From positions 259,580 to 323,579 of the forward strand of contig NZ_JAJOMA010000006.1 in NCBI RefSeq assembly GCF_021129235.1: a stretch of 64,000 nucleotides of DNA, in the 5' to 3' direction. Source of the DNA: Kineosporia mesophila (GTDB taxonomy: Bacteria; Actinomycetota; Actinomycetes; Actinomycetales; Kineosporiaceae). Of the stretch, positions 34,465 to 42,466 are shown one piece after another. The position numbers and the translations under genes are program-made. Position 1 is the first letter of the stretch, and the number at the start of each line of letters is the position of its first letter. Below the pieces are notes generated by a model. It made no database searches, had not been told where the DNA came from, and was given only the letters and a program-made list of their open reading frames with translations.

Positions 34465-36951
34465 ATGGAGGCGATCGACGAGATCGTTGCCGAGTTCCTG
34501 GTCGAGTCACACGAGAACCTCGACCAGCTCGACACCGACCTGCTCGCGCTGGAGCAGGACCCGACGTCACGGGATCTGCTGGGAAGCGTCTTCCGAACCA
34601 TCCACACGATCAAGGGCACCAGCGGTTTCCTGGCGTTCAACAAGCTGGAGAAGCTCACACACGTCGGCGAGAACCTTCTCAGCCGCATGCGTGACGGCAA
34701 GATCCTGCTGAACGAGGACCGCACGAGCGCCCTGCTGGCCATGGTCGACGCCGTGCGCGGCCTGCTCTCGCACATCGAGGCCAGCGGCCTCGAGGGCGAT
34801 GACGACCACACCGAGCTGGTCGCCCGCCTGGGTCAGCTGCTCGAGGACGGCGCGATCGAGGCCCCGCCGCTGATCCCCGCCCAGGGAAGCAGCCCTGAGG
34901 CTGCCACCGGTGCCACTGAGGCGGTCACCGGGGCCGGCGACTCCACCGAGGAGGTCGTGCACGCCGCGGCCCAGGCCGCCGCCGCCCAGGCGATCGAGGC
35001 CGCACACGAACTGGCTGAGGCCGCCAAGGGGCACCCCGAGGAGATCCCGGCCGGTGCGCAGGTCGTGTCCGCCGAGGTCTCGATCACGAACGTTCCCGAA
35101 CCGCCCGCCGCCGCAGCGCCTCCGCCGCCGCCTGCACCCACTCCTCCTCCGCCCGCCGAGAAGCCCGCCGAGAAGCCTGCCGCGAAGGCCGCCCCCGAGC
35201 CGGGTGAGGCCGGCGAGACCAAGCGCTCGGTCGTCGAGTCTTCCGTGCGTGTCGACATCGGGCTGCTGGACACCCTGATGTCGATGGTCGGCGAGCTGGT
35301 GCTGTCGCGGAACGCCCTGGTCTCCGAACTGGACGAGCAGAACGACAGCGCCCTGGCCCGGTCCGCGCAGCGCCTCTCCCTGATCACCAGTGAGCTGCAG
35401 GAACAGGTCATGAAGACCCGTATGCAGCCGGTCGACACGGTCTGGTCCAAGCTCCCCCGAGTCGTCCGTGACCTCTCCCACCAGCTCTCGCGCAACGTGC
35501 GCCTGGAGATGGAGGGCCGCGACACCGAACTCGACCGAAGCGTCCTCGAGGCCATCAAGGACCCGATGACGCACCTCGTCCGTAATGCCATCGACCACGG
35601 CATCGAGACGCCGGAAGTACGGATCGGCAAGGGAAAGAACCCCGAAGGTGTGCTGATGCTGCGCGCCTATCACGAGGCCGGCCTGGTCCACCTCGAGATC
35701 ATCGACGACGGCGCGGGTATCGATCACAACATCGTCGGCAACAAGGCGGTCGAGCGGGGCCTGGTCACCCAGGCCCAGCTGGAGAAGATGACGTCGCGCG
35801 AGATCACCCAGATGATCTTCCTGCCCGGCTTCTCCACGGCCGCCAAGGTCACCAACGTATCCGGCCGCGGTGTCGGCATGGACGTGGTGAAGACCCGGAT
35901 CGAGGCTATCGGCGGTTCCGTCGACGTCGTCTCGAACCTGGGGGCCGGCTCCACCTTCCGGCTGAGCATCCCGCTGACCCTGGCCATCATCCCGGCTCTG
36001 ACGATCGGTTGCTACGGCCACCGTTACGCGGTGCCGCAGGTGAGTGTGCTGGAACTGGTGCGACTCTCGGGTGAGCACGCCCGCGGCGGCATCGAGCACA
36101 TCTCCGGAGCGCCGGTCTACCGGCTACGCGGTTCGCTGCTGCCTCTGGTGCAACTGGACGAGCAGCTCGAGCTGGTCTCGATCGGCACCTCCAGCGGCGG
36201 TGGCCGCAACGACGACGGGCGGGGCGGCTTCATCGTCGTTCTGCAGGCCGAGCAGCACCGCTTCGGCCTGGTGGTGGACGACGTCCTCGACACCCAGGAA
36301 ATCGTGGTCAAGCCGCTCGGCCGGCACCTGAAAGCCCTGCCGATGTACCAGGGCGCCACGATCCACGGTGACGGCAGCGTGGTCCTGATCCTCGACGCGA
36401 CCGCGATCGCCCGCCGGGCCGACGTGCTCTCCAACCAGGCCGCGGCCGCCAGCTCGTCGGTCATGGAAGAGACCACGCCGATCGACCCGGTGCTGGTGGT
36501 GGAGCTCTCCGGAGGACGGCGCACCGCCATCCCCCTGGACATGGTCACCCGCCTCGAGGAGATCCCGAACGAGACCATCGAGCGGGTGGGTGGTCGCGAG
36601 GTGGTCCAGTACCGGGGCCACATCATGCCGCTGGTGCGCCTGGCGAATCTGCTCGGTGCCTACGGCGAGGAGACCGACAACGCGCGGGTCCAGCTGGTGG
36701 TCTACACCCGCGGTGAGCGCAGCGTCGGCTTCGCGGTCGAGCGGATCATGGACATTGCCACTGAGCGCGCCGGTTCCCGTTCCGACATCGACGACCACGC
36801 GCTGCTGGGGTCCATCGTCGTCGGTGACCGGGTGGTCGAACTGCTCGACGTGCAGGCCGCGGTACTCGCCGCCGACCCCGCGTTCTACCAGGACGACGCC
36901 GGCGCCACGACGGTGCAGCAGCTCGGCGACCTGTACGAGGAGGCACTGTGA
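34465..36951 (+). CDS. cheA: Chemotaxis histidine kinase CheA with two CheW-like domains
   Basis: 828 residues. Hpt domain with phospho-accepting H47 in FRTIHTIKGTSGF; a long Ala/Pro linker (about 130-255, including a poly-Pro run) with no clear P2 domain; dimerisation helices; HATPase with N-box HLVRNAIDHGIE, DDGAGID and SGRGVGMDVVK. There are then two consecutive CheW-like modules, about 500-655 and about 670-815, where most CheAs have one. It phosphorylates CheY and CheB in response to receptor arrays. A GAAGGAG Shine-Dalgarno precedes ATG 34465. The stop overlaps the cheW start by four bases. Confidence 0.96.
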   Translation: MEAIDEIVAEFLVESHENLDQLDTDLLALEQDPTSRDLLGSVFRTIHTIKGTSGFLAFNKLEKLTHVGENLLSRMRDGKILLNEDRTSALLAMVDAVRGLLSHIEASGLEGDDDHTELVARLGQLLEDGAIEAPPLIPAQGSSPEAATGATEAVTGAGDSTEEVVHAAAQAAAAQAIEAAHELAEAAKGHPEEIPAGAQVVSAEVSITNVPEPPAAAAPPPPPAPTPPPPAEKPAEKPAAKAAPEPGEAGETKRSVVESSVRVDIGLLDTLMSMVGELVLSRNALVSELDEQNDSALARSAQRLSLITSELQEQVMKTRMQPVDTVWSKLPRVVRDLSHQLSRNVRLEMEGRDTELDRSVLEAIKDPMTHLVRNAIDHGIETPEVRIGKGKNPEGVLMLRAYHEAGLVHLEIIDDGAGIDHNIVGNKAVERGLVTQAQLEKMTSREITQMIFLPGFSTAAKVTNVSGRGVGMDVVKTRIEAIGGSVDVVSNLGAGSTFRLSIPLTLAIIPALTIGCYGHRYAVPQVSVLELVRLSGEHARGGIEHISGAPVYRLRGSLLPLVQLDEQLELVSIGTSSGGGRNDDGRGGFIVVLQAEQHRFGLVVDDVLDTQEIVVKPLGRHLKALPMYQGATIHGDGSVVLILDATAIARRADVLSNQAAAASSSVMEETTPIDPVLVVELSGGRRTAIPLDMVTRLEEIPNETIERVGGREVVQYRGHIMPLVRLANLLGAYGEETDNARVQLVVYTRGERSVGFAVERIMDIATERAGSRSDIDDHALLGSIVVGDRVVELLDVQAAVLAADPAFYQDDAGATTVQQLGDLYEEAL

Positions 36952-37388
36952 CCCAGCTATCGACCTTCCACGTCGGTTCCTACCTGTTCGGGGTGGAGGT
37001 GGCCCTGGTCCAGGAAGTCGTCCGGATGCAGAAGTTCACCCCGGTCCCGCTCGCCTCGGCCGAGGTGTCCGGCCTGATCAACCTCCGGGGTGAGGTACTC
37101 ACCGCCATCGACGTGCGGGCCCGGCTGGGCCTGCCGCCCACCACCGGCGAACGCGCCCAGGTCAACGTCGTGGTCCGGGTGGACGACGAACCCGTCAGCC
37201 TGCTGGTCGACGAGATCGGCGGCGTGGTCGAGGTTTCCCAGATTCCGTTCGAGGGAACCCCCTCGACGGTCAACGCCAGGGTCGGTTCGCTGCTGCTCGG
37301 CGCGTACACGCTGCCGGACAAGCTGCTTCTCGCCCTGGACGCTCGTGCCCTGCTCGCCTTCGACGAAGGTCGATCGGCAGCTGCCTGA
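36948..37388 (+). CDS. cheW: Chemotaxis adaptor CheW
   Basis: 146 residues, a single CheW domain (TFHVGSYLFGVEVALVQEVV, SGLINLRGEVLTAIDVRARL, LLVDEIGGVVEV). It links CheA to chemoreceptors in the array. GTG 36948 overlaps the cheA stop (GTGA), giving translational coupling and matching stoichiometry. With CheA's own two CheW-like modules, the system has three adaptor modules from two adjacent genes. Confidence 0.95.
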   Translation: MTQLSTFHVGSYLFGVEVALVQEVVRMQKFTPVPLASAEVSGLINLRGEVLTAIDVRARLGLPPTTGERAQVNVVVRVDDEPVSLLVDEIGGVVEVSQIPFEGTPSTVNARVGSLLLGAYTLPDKLLLALDARALLAFDEGRSAAA

Positions 37389-37422
37389 GGGCACCCGATA
37401 GAAGACCGAAAGGGGCGACGCG

Positions 37423-37794
37423 ATGCGAGCCTTGGTGATCGACGACTCGCGAGCGATGCGATCGATCCTGACCAGGCAACTCCAAGACCTCGATTTCGAC
37501 GTCGCCCAGGCCTTCGACGGACGGGATGCACTGGATCTGCTCGACACCGGGTACATGCCTGACGTGGCCCTCGTCGACTGGAACATGCCGCGGATGGACG
37601 GACTGACCTTCATCAAGGCGGTCCGGACCCGCGACGCAATGAAAGACGTTTCGCTCATGATGGTCACGACCGAGAGCGAACACGGCAACATCGTCCGGGC
37701 CCTGGCAGCGGGAGCGCACGAGTACGTCATCAAACCGTTCACCTCAGAGGTGATCGCTGAGAAGCTGGCGCTCTTGGGATTGGTGAGGGTATGA
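37423..37794 (+). CDS. cheY: CheY-type response regulator (first copy)
   Basis: 123 residues, a lone receiver domain: acidic pair D7/D8, phospho-acceptor D52 in LVDWNMPRMDG, T82/T83 and K104 in YVIKPF. The size and lack of an output domain fit CheY, which carries the signal from CheA to the flagellar switch. Start ATG 37423 has GAAAGGGGCG upstream. Its stop overlaps the cheB start. It is only partly similar to the second CheY of the operon, so the two may have different partners, for example motor binding and phosphate sink. Confidence 0.92.
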   Translation: MRALVIDDSRAMRSILTRQLQDLDFDVAQAFDGRDALDLLDTGYMPDVALVDWNMPRMDGLTFIKAVRTRDAMKDVSLMMVTTESEHGNIVRALAAGAHEYVIKPFTSEVIAEKLALLGLVRV

Positions 37795-38924
37795 GCGGGG
37801 CAACCATCCGCGTTCTGATCGTTGACGACTCGGTGGTCATCCGCCGGTTGATCAAGGAGATTCTCGACGCCGACAGCCGGATCGAGGTTGTCGGCGTCGC
37901 ACACAACGGCCAGGTCGCGATCACCAAGGTCGAAGAACTGAAGCCGGACGCAGTCACCATGGACATCGAGATGCCCGTGATGAACGGTGTCGACGCGGTC
38001 CGCGCACTGCGCAAGACTCATCCGCGCCTGCCGATCGTGATGTTCTCCACCCTGACCGAGCGGGGTGCGTCCGCCACCATGGACGCGCTCGCGGCCGGGG
38101 CCAGCGACTACGTCACCAAGCCGGCCAATGTCGGCAGCGTGATGGAGAGCCGGCAGAACATCAAGGACCAGCTGATACCCAAGCTGATCGCGCTCACCGG
38201 CGCGCGGAAGCTGGTCGGTACCAGAACCGCTCTCCCACCGGCCCAGCCGCCGGCGGGAGTCTCGCGGGCCGCCGGAACACCGCGCCGCACACAGCCGTTC
38301 GGTCTGCTGGCGATCGGTAGTTCCACCGGTGGCCCGGACGCACTGGCGACGGTGCTCTCGGCCCTGCCGGGCGATCTGCCGGTACCGGTCGTGATCACCC
38401 AGCACATGCCTCCGGTGTTCACCAAGATGCTGGCCCAGCGCCTCGACTCGATCTCCCGGCTGAACATCGTGGAGGCCGAGGAGGGTGACGTGGTGGAGCG
38501 CGGCAAGGTGCTGATCGCCCCGGGCGGTCTGCACATGGAGATGAAGTCCAAGGGCACCGGGGTTTTCGTGCACCTGAGCGATGCCCCGCCGGAGAACTTC
38601 TGCCGGCCCGCCGTGGACGTCATGTTCCGGTCGGTCGCCGCGGTCTACCGCAACCGGGTGCTCGGGCTGGTGCTGACCGGCATGGGACGGGACGGCGCCG
38701 CGGGGGCCGGGGTGATCCGTTCCGCCGGTGGTGAGGTGTTCGCCCAGGACGAGGCGTCGAGTGTGGTCTGGGGTATGCCCGGTGCCACGGTGCTGGCGGG
38801 GCAGGCCGACCGGGTTCTCCCGATCGAGCAGATCGCCCCGACGGTCGCCGCGGCGCTGATCCAGAGTCAGGGTGCGTCCACGCGTCAGGCAGCCGGCCCG
38901 GTGACGGGCGGAGTGCGGGCATGA
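37791..38924 (+). CDS. cheB: Chemoreceptor methylesterase/deamidase CheB
   Basis: 377 residues: receiver domain with D58 (TMDIEMPVMNG), a Pro/Ala linker (about 145-165), and the CheB catalytic domain with S178 (AIGSSTGG), H205 (ITQHMPP) and D301 (GMGRDGAAG). Phosphorylated CheB removes methyl groups from receptors for adaptation, opposing CheR in the next gene. ATGA overlaps at both ends lock it into the operon. Confidence 0.96.
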   Translation: MSGATIRVLIVDDSVVIRRLIKEILDADSRIEVVGVAHNGQVAITKVEELKPDAVTMDIEMPVMNGVDAVRALRKTHPRLPIVMFSTLTERGASATMDALAAGASDYVTKPANVGSVMESRQNIKDQLIPKLIALTGARKLVGTRTALPPAQPPAGVSRAAGTPRRTQPFGLLAIGSSTGGPDALATVLSALPGDLPVPVVITQHMPPVFTKMLAQRLDSISRLNIVEAEEGDVVERGKVLIAPGGLHMEMKSKGTGVFVHLSDAPPENFCRPAVDVMFRSVAAVYRNRVLGLVLTGMGRDGAAGAGVIRSAGGEVFAQDEASSVVWGMPGATVLAGQADRVLPIEQIAPTVAAALIQSQGASTRQAAGPVTGGVRA

Positions 38925-39739
38925 CCTTGCAGGACTCTGATTTCACCTTCGTCATCGGAATGATCCGGCAGCGCAGTTCGATCGACCTGCAGCCGGGAAA
39001 GGAGTACCTGGTCGAGTCCCGGCTGGCGCCGGTGGCCCGGAAGTTCGGCGACAAGGACGTCGCCGCGCTGGTGCACCGCCTGCGGCGCAACGACCGGGAC
39101 GCCTGCGACGCGGTGGTCGACGCGCTGACCACGAACGAGACCTCGTGGTTCCGCGACGCCCACCCGTTCGACGCCTTCACCCGGCTGATGCTGCCCGAGG
39201 TGAAGAAGTTCGCCGGCACGACCGTGAACGTCTGGTCGGCGGCCTCTTCCAGTGGCCAGGAGGCTTACTCGCTGGCCCTGCTGCTGCTCGACTGGCTGCC
39301 GGCGAACCCCGGCAGGACCGCGAAGATCCACGGCACGGACATCTCCCCGACCATGGTGGCGCGGGCCACGGCCGGGAAGTACAGCCAGCTCGAAATCAAT
39401 CGCGGTATGCCGGTCAAGTACATGGTCAAGTACTTCGATCAGGTAGGGAGGGACTGGATCGTCAAGCCGGAGGTGCGTGCCATGACCAGCTTCCGGCAGG
39501 GCAATCTGGCCCAGCCCCCGGTCGGCCTACCGCAGATGGACATCGTCTTTCTGCGGAACGTGCTGATCTACTTCGATCTGCCGACCAAGCGCCAGGTTCT
39601 CGCGAATGTTCGCAAAGTATTGCGACCCGGGGGATTTCTGGTTCTCGGCGGGGCCGAGAGCACCATCACCCTGGACACGAACTTCACCCGGGTGGAAACC
39701 GACAAGGTAGTGATCTTCCGAAACGGAGGAGGGACATGA
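38921..39739 (+). CDS. cheR: Chemoreceptor methyltransferase CheR
   Basis: 272 residues: CheR N-terminal helical domain and SAM-dependent methyltransferase domain. Landmarks are TNETSWFRD, WSAASSSGQEAYS (the SAM-binding Gly is replaced within an A-S-S-S-G form) and FLRNVLIYFD. It methylates receptor glutamates. No receptor gene lies in the window, so its substrates are encoded elsewhere. Starts and ends in ATGA overlaps. Confidence 0.95.
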   Translation: MTLQDSDFTFVIGMIRQRSSIDLQPGKEYLVESRLAPVARKFGDKDVAALVHRLRRNDRDACDAVVDALTTNETSWFRDAHPFDAFTRLMLPEVKKFAGTTVNVWSAASSSGQEAYSLALLLLDWLPANPGRTAKIHGTDISPTMVARATAGKYSQLEINRGMPVKYMVKYFDQVGRDWIVKPEVRAMTSFRQGNLAQPPVGLPQMDIVFLRNVLIYFDLPTKRQVLANVRKVLRPGGFLVLGGAESTITLDTNFTRVETDKVVIFRNGGGT

Positions 39740-40281
39740 GCGTCTTCACCGAGCTGGATGACGATGCGCGAGAGGAACTCGGTGTGATCCTCACCGACGT
39801 GTTCTCCTCCGTGCTGAAGGAAGAGGCCATCGTCACCAACAACCAGCTGCCGGTGGGCAACACCGCCGTGTCACGCCTGGCCATTCACAACTTCGCCGAC
39901 GACAACGACCAGAGCGAGGAACAGTTCGCGGTGATCGAGGTTCGTGTCGGTGTCAGCCTGGCCCGGGTGATGGCGGCCAGGATGATGTCGATCAGTTCCC
40001 CGGGACCGAACGACCTGGTCGACGCGATCGCGGAGATCAGCAACATTGCCGGAGGGAACGTGAAAACGCTTCTGTGCAATCACGCCCGCCTCTCTCTGCC
40101 GACGGCCGAGATCATTGATGACGAGCGGTTCGAAGAAGCGGAACCCGCAGACGGCAGCACGTGTGTGCGCGCCGTCGTGCTGGGCCACGTGGTCCAGCTC
40201 GCCATCCACCCCCATGCCCCGGTAGCTGGCCTCCTCTGGCCGCCGGAGATCAACGACGCAACCCTGGAGCCCACCTCATGA
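39736..40281 (+). CDS. CheX-like chemotaxis phosphatase
   Basis: 181 residues starting at ATG 39736 inside the cheR stop. It has the CheX/CheC/FliY phosphatase signature, an E-x2-N pair (E100 and N103 in AEISNIAGGNVK) followed about 18 residues later by Pro (LSLPTAEI). In CheX of Thermotoga and Borrelia the equivalent Glu and Asn catalyse dephosphorylation of CheY-P. CheZ is absent from actinobacteria, so this is the likely signal terminator. It overlaps the following CheY gene by four bases. Confidence 0.82.
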   Translation: MSVFTELDDDAREELGVILTDVFSSVLKEEAIVTNNQLPVGNTAVSRLAIHNFADDNDQSEEQFAVIEVRVGVSLARVMAARMMSISSPGPNDLVDAIAEISNIAGGNVKTLLCNHARLSLPTAEIIDDERFEEAEPADGSTCVRAVVLGHVVQLAIHPHAPVAGLLWPPEINDATLEPTS

Positions 40282-40643
40282 AGATCCTGGTAACTGACGA
40301 CAGTCGAGCAATGCGGATGATCGTCATCCGGACCATGCGGCAGGCAGGTCTGGGCAAGCACGAGATCCTGGAGGCCGAGAACGGTCGCCTCGGGCTGGAG
40401 GCCGTCAAGGACTTCAAGCCGGATCTCATCCTTTCCGACTGGAACATGCCGGAGATGACCGGCATCGACTTCCTCAAGGCCCTTCGGGCCAGCGGCGACA
40501 CTACCCCGTTCTGCTTCGTCACCTCTGAGGGTGGCGGCGACAAGGCGGAAGAGGGTGTGGCCGCAGGCGCGATCGGATTCATCGTCAAGCCCTTCACCGC
40601 GGAAGCATTCATGGACACACTCGGATCGGTGGTTTCAGCATGA
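40278..40643 (+). CDS. CheY-type response regulator (second copy)
   Basis: 121 residues, a lone receiver: D7/D8, phospho-acceptor D54 (LSDWNMPEMTG), T82 (VTSEGG) and K104 (FIVKPF). It lies between two CheX-like genes and overlaps both by four bases. This position suggests that it is either the CheY regulated by those phosphatases or a phosphate sink for the first CheY. The real start is ATG 40278 in MKILVTDDSR. Confidence 0.92.
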   Translation: MKILVTDDSRAMRMIVIRTMRQAGLGKHEILEAENGRLGLEAVKDFKPDLILSDWNMPEMTGIDFLKALRASGDTTPFCFVTSEGGGDKAEEGVAAGAIGFIVKPFTAEAFMDTLGSVVSA

Positions 40644-41128
40644 GTGTCGAGACAGAACAGTCACCCCTGCCCAGCCGGCATTCGGTGCGCAACACGATCG
40701 AGGGCCTGGTCGGCCGCGACGTCGACCTGTCGGACGGCATCCCGCCGCCGGCCAAGTCGACCAACGTCGTCGCGGTCTACGTCACCGATCAGCTGAAGAC
40801 GTCCGCCCTGGTGGTCGTCGACCTGGAGTGTGCCGCGCGGATCGGGGGCTCCCTGGGCATGATCCCCCGTGGCGTGGTGGACGAGGGCATCAAGGCTCGC
40901 GACCTGCCGAAGGACCTCGAGGAGAACTGCTACGAGGTTCTCAACGTGATGGCGTCGATCTTCAACCTGCCCAATCACCCGCACGTGCGTCTCTACGAGA
41001 TGTACGCCCCGGGTTCGGCCATCCCGGCCGACATCGCGGCCCTGGCCGCCACGGTCGGCAACCGGATGGACGTGAAGCTGAAGATCAGCGGCTACGGCGA
41101 CGGAACCCTGTCGGTCGTCATCAAGTAG
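40640..41128 (+). CDS. Second CheX-like protein
   Basis: 162 residues. Not an obvious member by overall sequence, but it has an E-x2-N pair (E99 and N102 in YEVLNVMASIFN) at almost the same position as the preceding CheX, with a Pro about 21 residues on. This helix pattern suggests the CheX/CheC fold with an active or remodelled phosphatase site. It overlaps the second CheY gene. A scaffolding or motor-linking role is the alternative. Confidence 0.65.
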   Translation: MSVETEQSPLPSRHSVRNTIEGLVGRDVDLSDGIPPPAKSTNVVAVYVTDQLKTSALVVVDLECAARIGGSLGMIPRGVVDEGIKARDLPKDLEENCYEVLNVMASIFNLPNHPHVRLYEMYAPGSAIPADIAALAATVGNRMDVKLKISGYGDGTLSVVIK

Positions 41129-41138
41129 GCGAGAGCGA

Positions 41139-42437
41139 ATGACAACGGACCCCGGACCCCTGTCCGAGGCCATCGCCGATGCGCCGGCCCCCACGGAATT
41201 CCCGCGGGTGCCGGCGCAGACGCGCGTCCCGGCCGACGCGGTGCGCAACGTCAGGGTGGGCCGGCACGGGCTCTACGACGCCCGCCGTACCCTGATGGCC
41301 TACGAGGTGCTGTTCCACTCCGGCGCGAAGGACCAGGGAGACCGGGCGACGTCTCAGGTCATCGCCTCCACCTTCGGCACCTTCGGCGTGGACCGGATCG
41401 CCGGTTCCCGGCCCGTCTTCATCCATCTCACCCGTGCCTTCCTGACCGGGATCATCCCGATCCCGGTGGAGCCCGCCGGCGTGGTCATCGAGATCTCGGC
41501 GACCATGATGATGGACGCGGAACTGCTCGCCGGGGTCGAGCAGTTGCGGTCCGACGGATATCGCCTCGCGCTGATCGAATACCGCGGCCAGTCAGAGGCT
41601 TCGGGGCTCCTCGATCTCGTCGACTACGTGAAGATCGATGTGCCGGCTCATCCCGGCTGGCAACTCGCCGAGCTGGCCGCCCAGGTGACCGGGCGCGGGC
41701 GCGATCTGATCGCCGGTGGCATCGAGGACGCGCCCACGTTCGACCGGGCCCGCGAGCTCGGCTTCGGCCTGTTCCAGGGGCCGTTGCTGGAGAAGCCCAA
41801 GGTGCTGGAACGGCGCACCCTGACGCCGACCCAGCTGGTCTGTGTGCGTCTGCTGCGCGAACTGGCCGACCCCGACCTGGACATCGTCCGGCTCGAGCCC
41901 ACCGTCGGCAGTGACCCCGGCCTGGCGCTGAGACTGCTGCGCACGGCCAACTCGGCCGCGTCCGGTACCAGCGGTCAGGTCTCCTCGCTGCGCCAGGCCC
42001 TGGTCATCATCGGCCCGCGCCGCCTGCGTTCCTGGGTCGTGCTGATCCTGATCGAGGGCCCGTCCAGCGCCTCACCGGCCGACGGGCTCTGGAAGGTGCT
42101 CGCCCGGGCCGGCACCTGCCGTCTGCTGGCCCCGCAGGAGGCCGGTGACCTGGCGTTCACCGTCGGCCTGCTCTCCGGTGCCGCGGAGTTGCTCGGCGCG
42201 TCGCCCCGGACGGTGGCCGAGGCCGCCGGGGTGACCGGGGACGTCCGCGACGCCCTGGTCAGTGGGCTCGGTGGCGCCGGGGTCGCCTTGCACGCGGTGC
42301 TGGCCCACGAGCGCGACGACGACGAGGGCGTCGCCGCCTCCGGCATGAGTCTGCACGCCGTTTCGCACGCCTATCTGGAATCGCTCAGCGAGTCGCTCCG
42401 CCTGGTCGAGGAGATCTCGGGTGCCGCTGACGAGTGA
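41139..42437 (+). CDS. EAL-HDOD signalling protein with degenerate EAL domain
   Basis: 432 residues: an EAL-like domain (about 35-230) followed by an HDOD domain (about 225-420, with LRLLRTANSAASG and LRQALVIIGPRRLRSWVVLIL). This is the YuxH/CdgJ architecture. The EAL signature reads YEVLF, and the metal-binding motifs are absent, so c-di-GMP hydrolysis is unlikely; it may bind c-di-GMP or proteins. Related HDOD-EAL proteins affect motility. It is the last gene of the chemotaxis operon, 10 bp after the second CheX-like gene, and its stop overlaps a GTG of the nadE frame. Confidence 0.88.
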   Translation: MTTDPGPLSEAIADAPAPTEFPRVPAQTRVPADAVRNVRVGRHGLYDARRTLMAYEVLFHSGAKDQGDRATSQVIASTFGTFGVDRIAGSRPVFIHLTRAFLTGIIPIPVEPAGVVIEISATMMMDAELLAGVEQLRSDGYRLALIEYRGQSEASGLLDLVDYVKIDVPAHPGWQLAELAAQVTGRGRDLIAGGIEDAPTFDRARELGFGLFQGPLLEKPKVLERRTLTPTQLVCVRLLRELADPDLDIVRLEPTVGSDPGLALRLLRTANSAASGTSGQVSSLRQALVIIGPRRLRSWVVLILIEGPSSASPADGLWKVLARAGTCRLLAPQEAGDLAFTVGLLSGAAELLGASPRTVAEAAGVTGDVRDALVSGLGGAGVALHAVLAHERDDDEGVAASGMSLHAVSHAYLESLSESLRLVEEISGAADE

Positions 42438-42466
42438 CGCCGGGCCGGTTTGAGAGACTGCTCCTC

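Noticed and set aside
42434-42466. Upstream GTG of nadE overlapping the EAL-HDOD stop as the true start.
   Set aside because: It would add 11 residues absent from the well-known mycobacterial enzyme; the GTG at 42467 aligns exactly, though coupling by overlap cannot be excluded.
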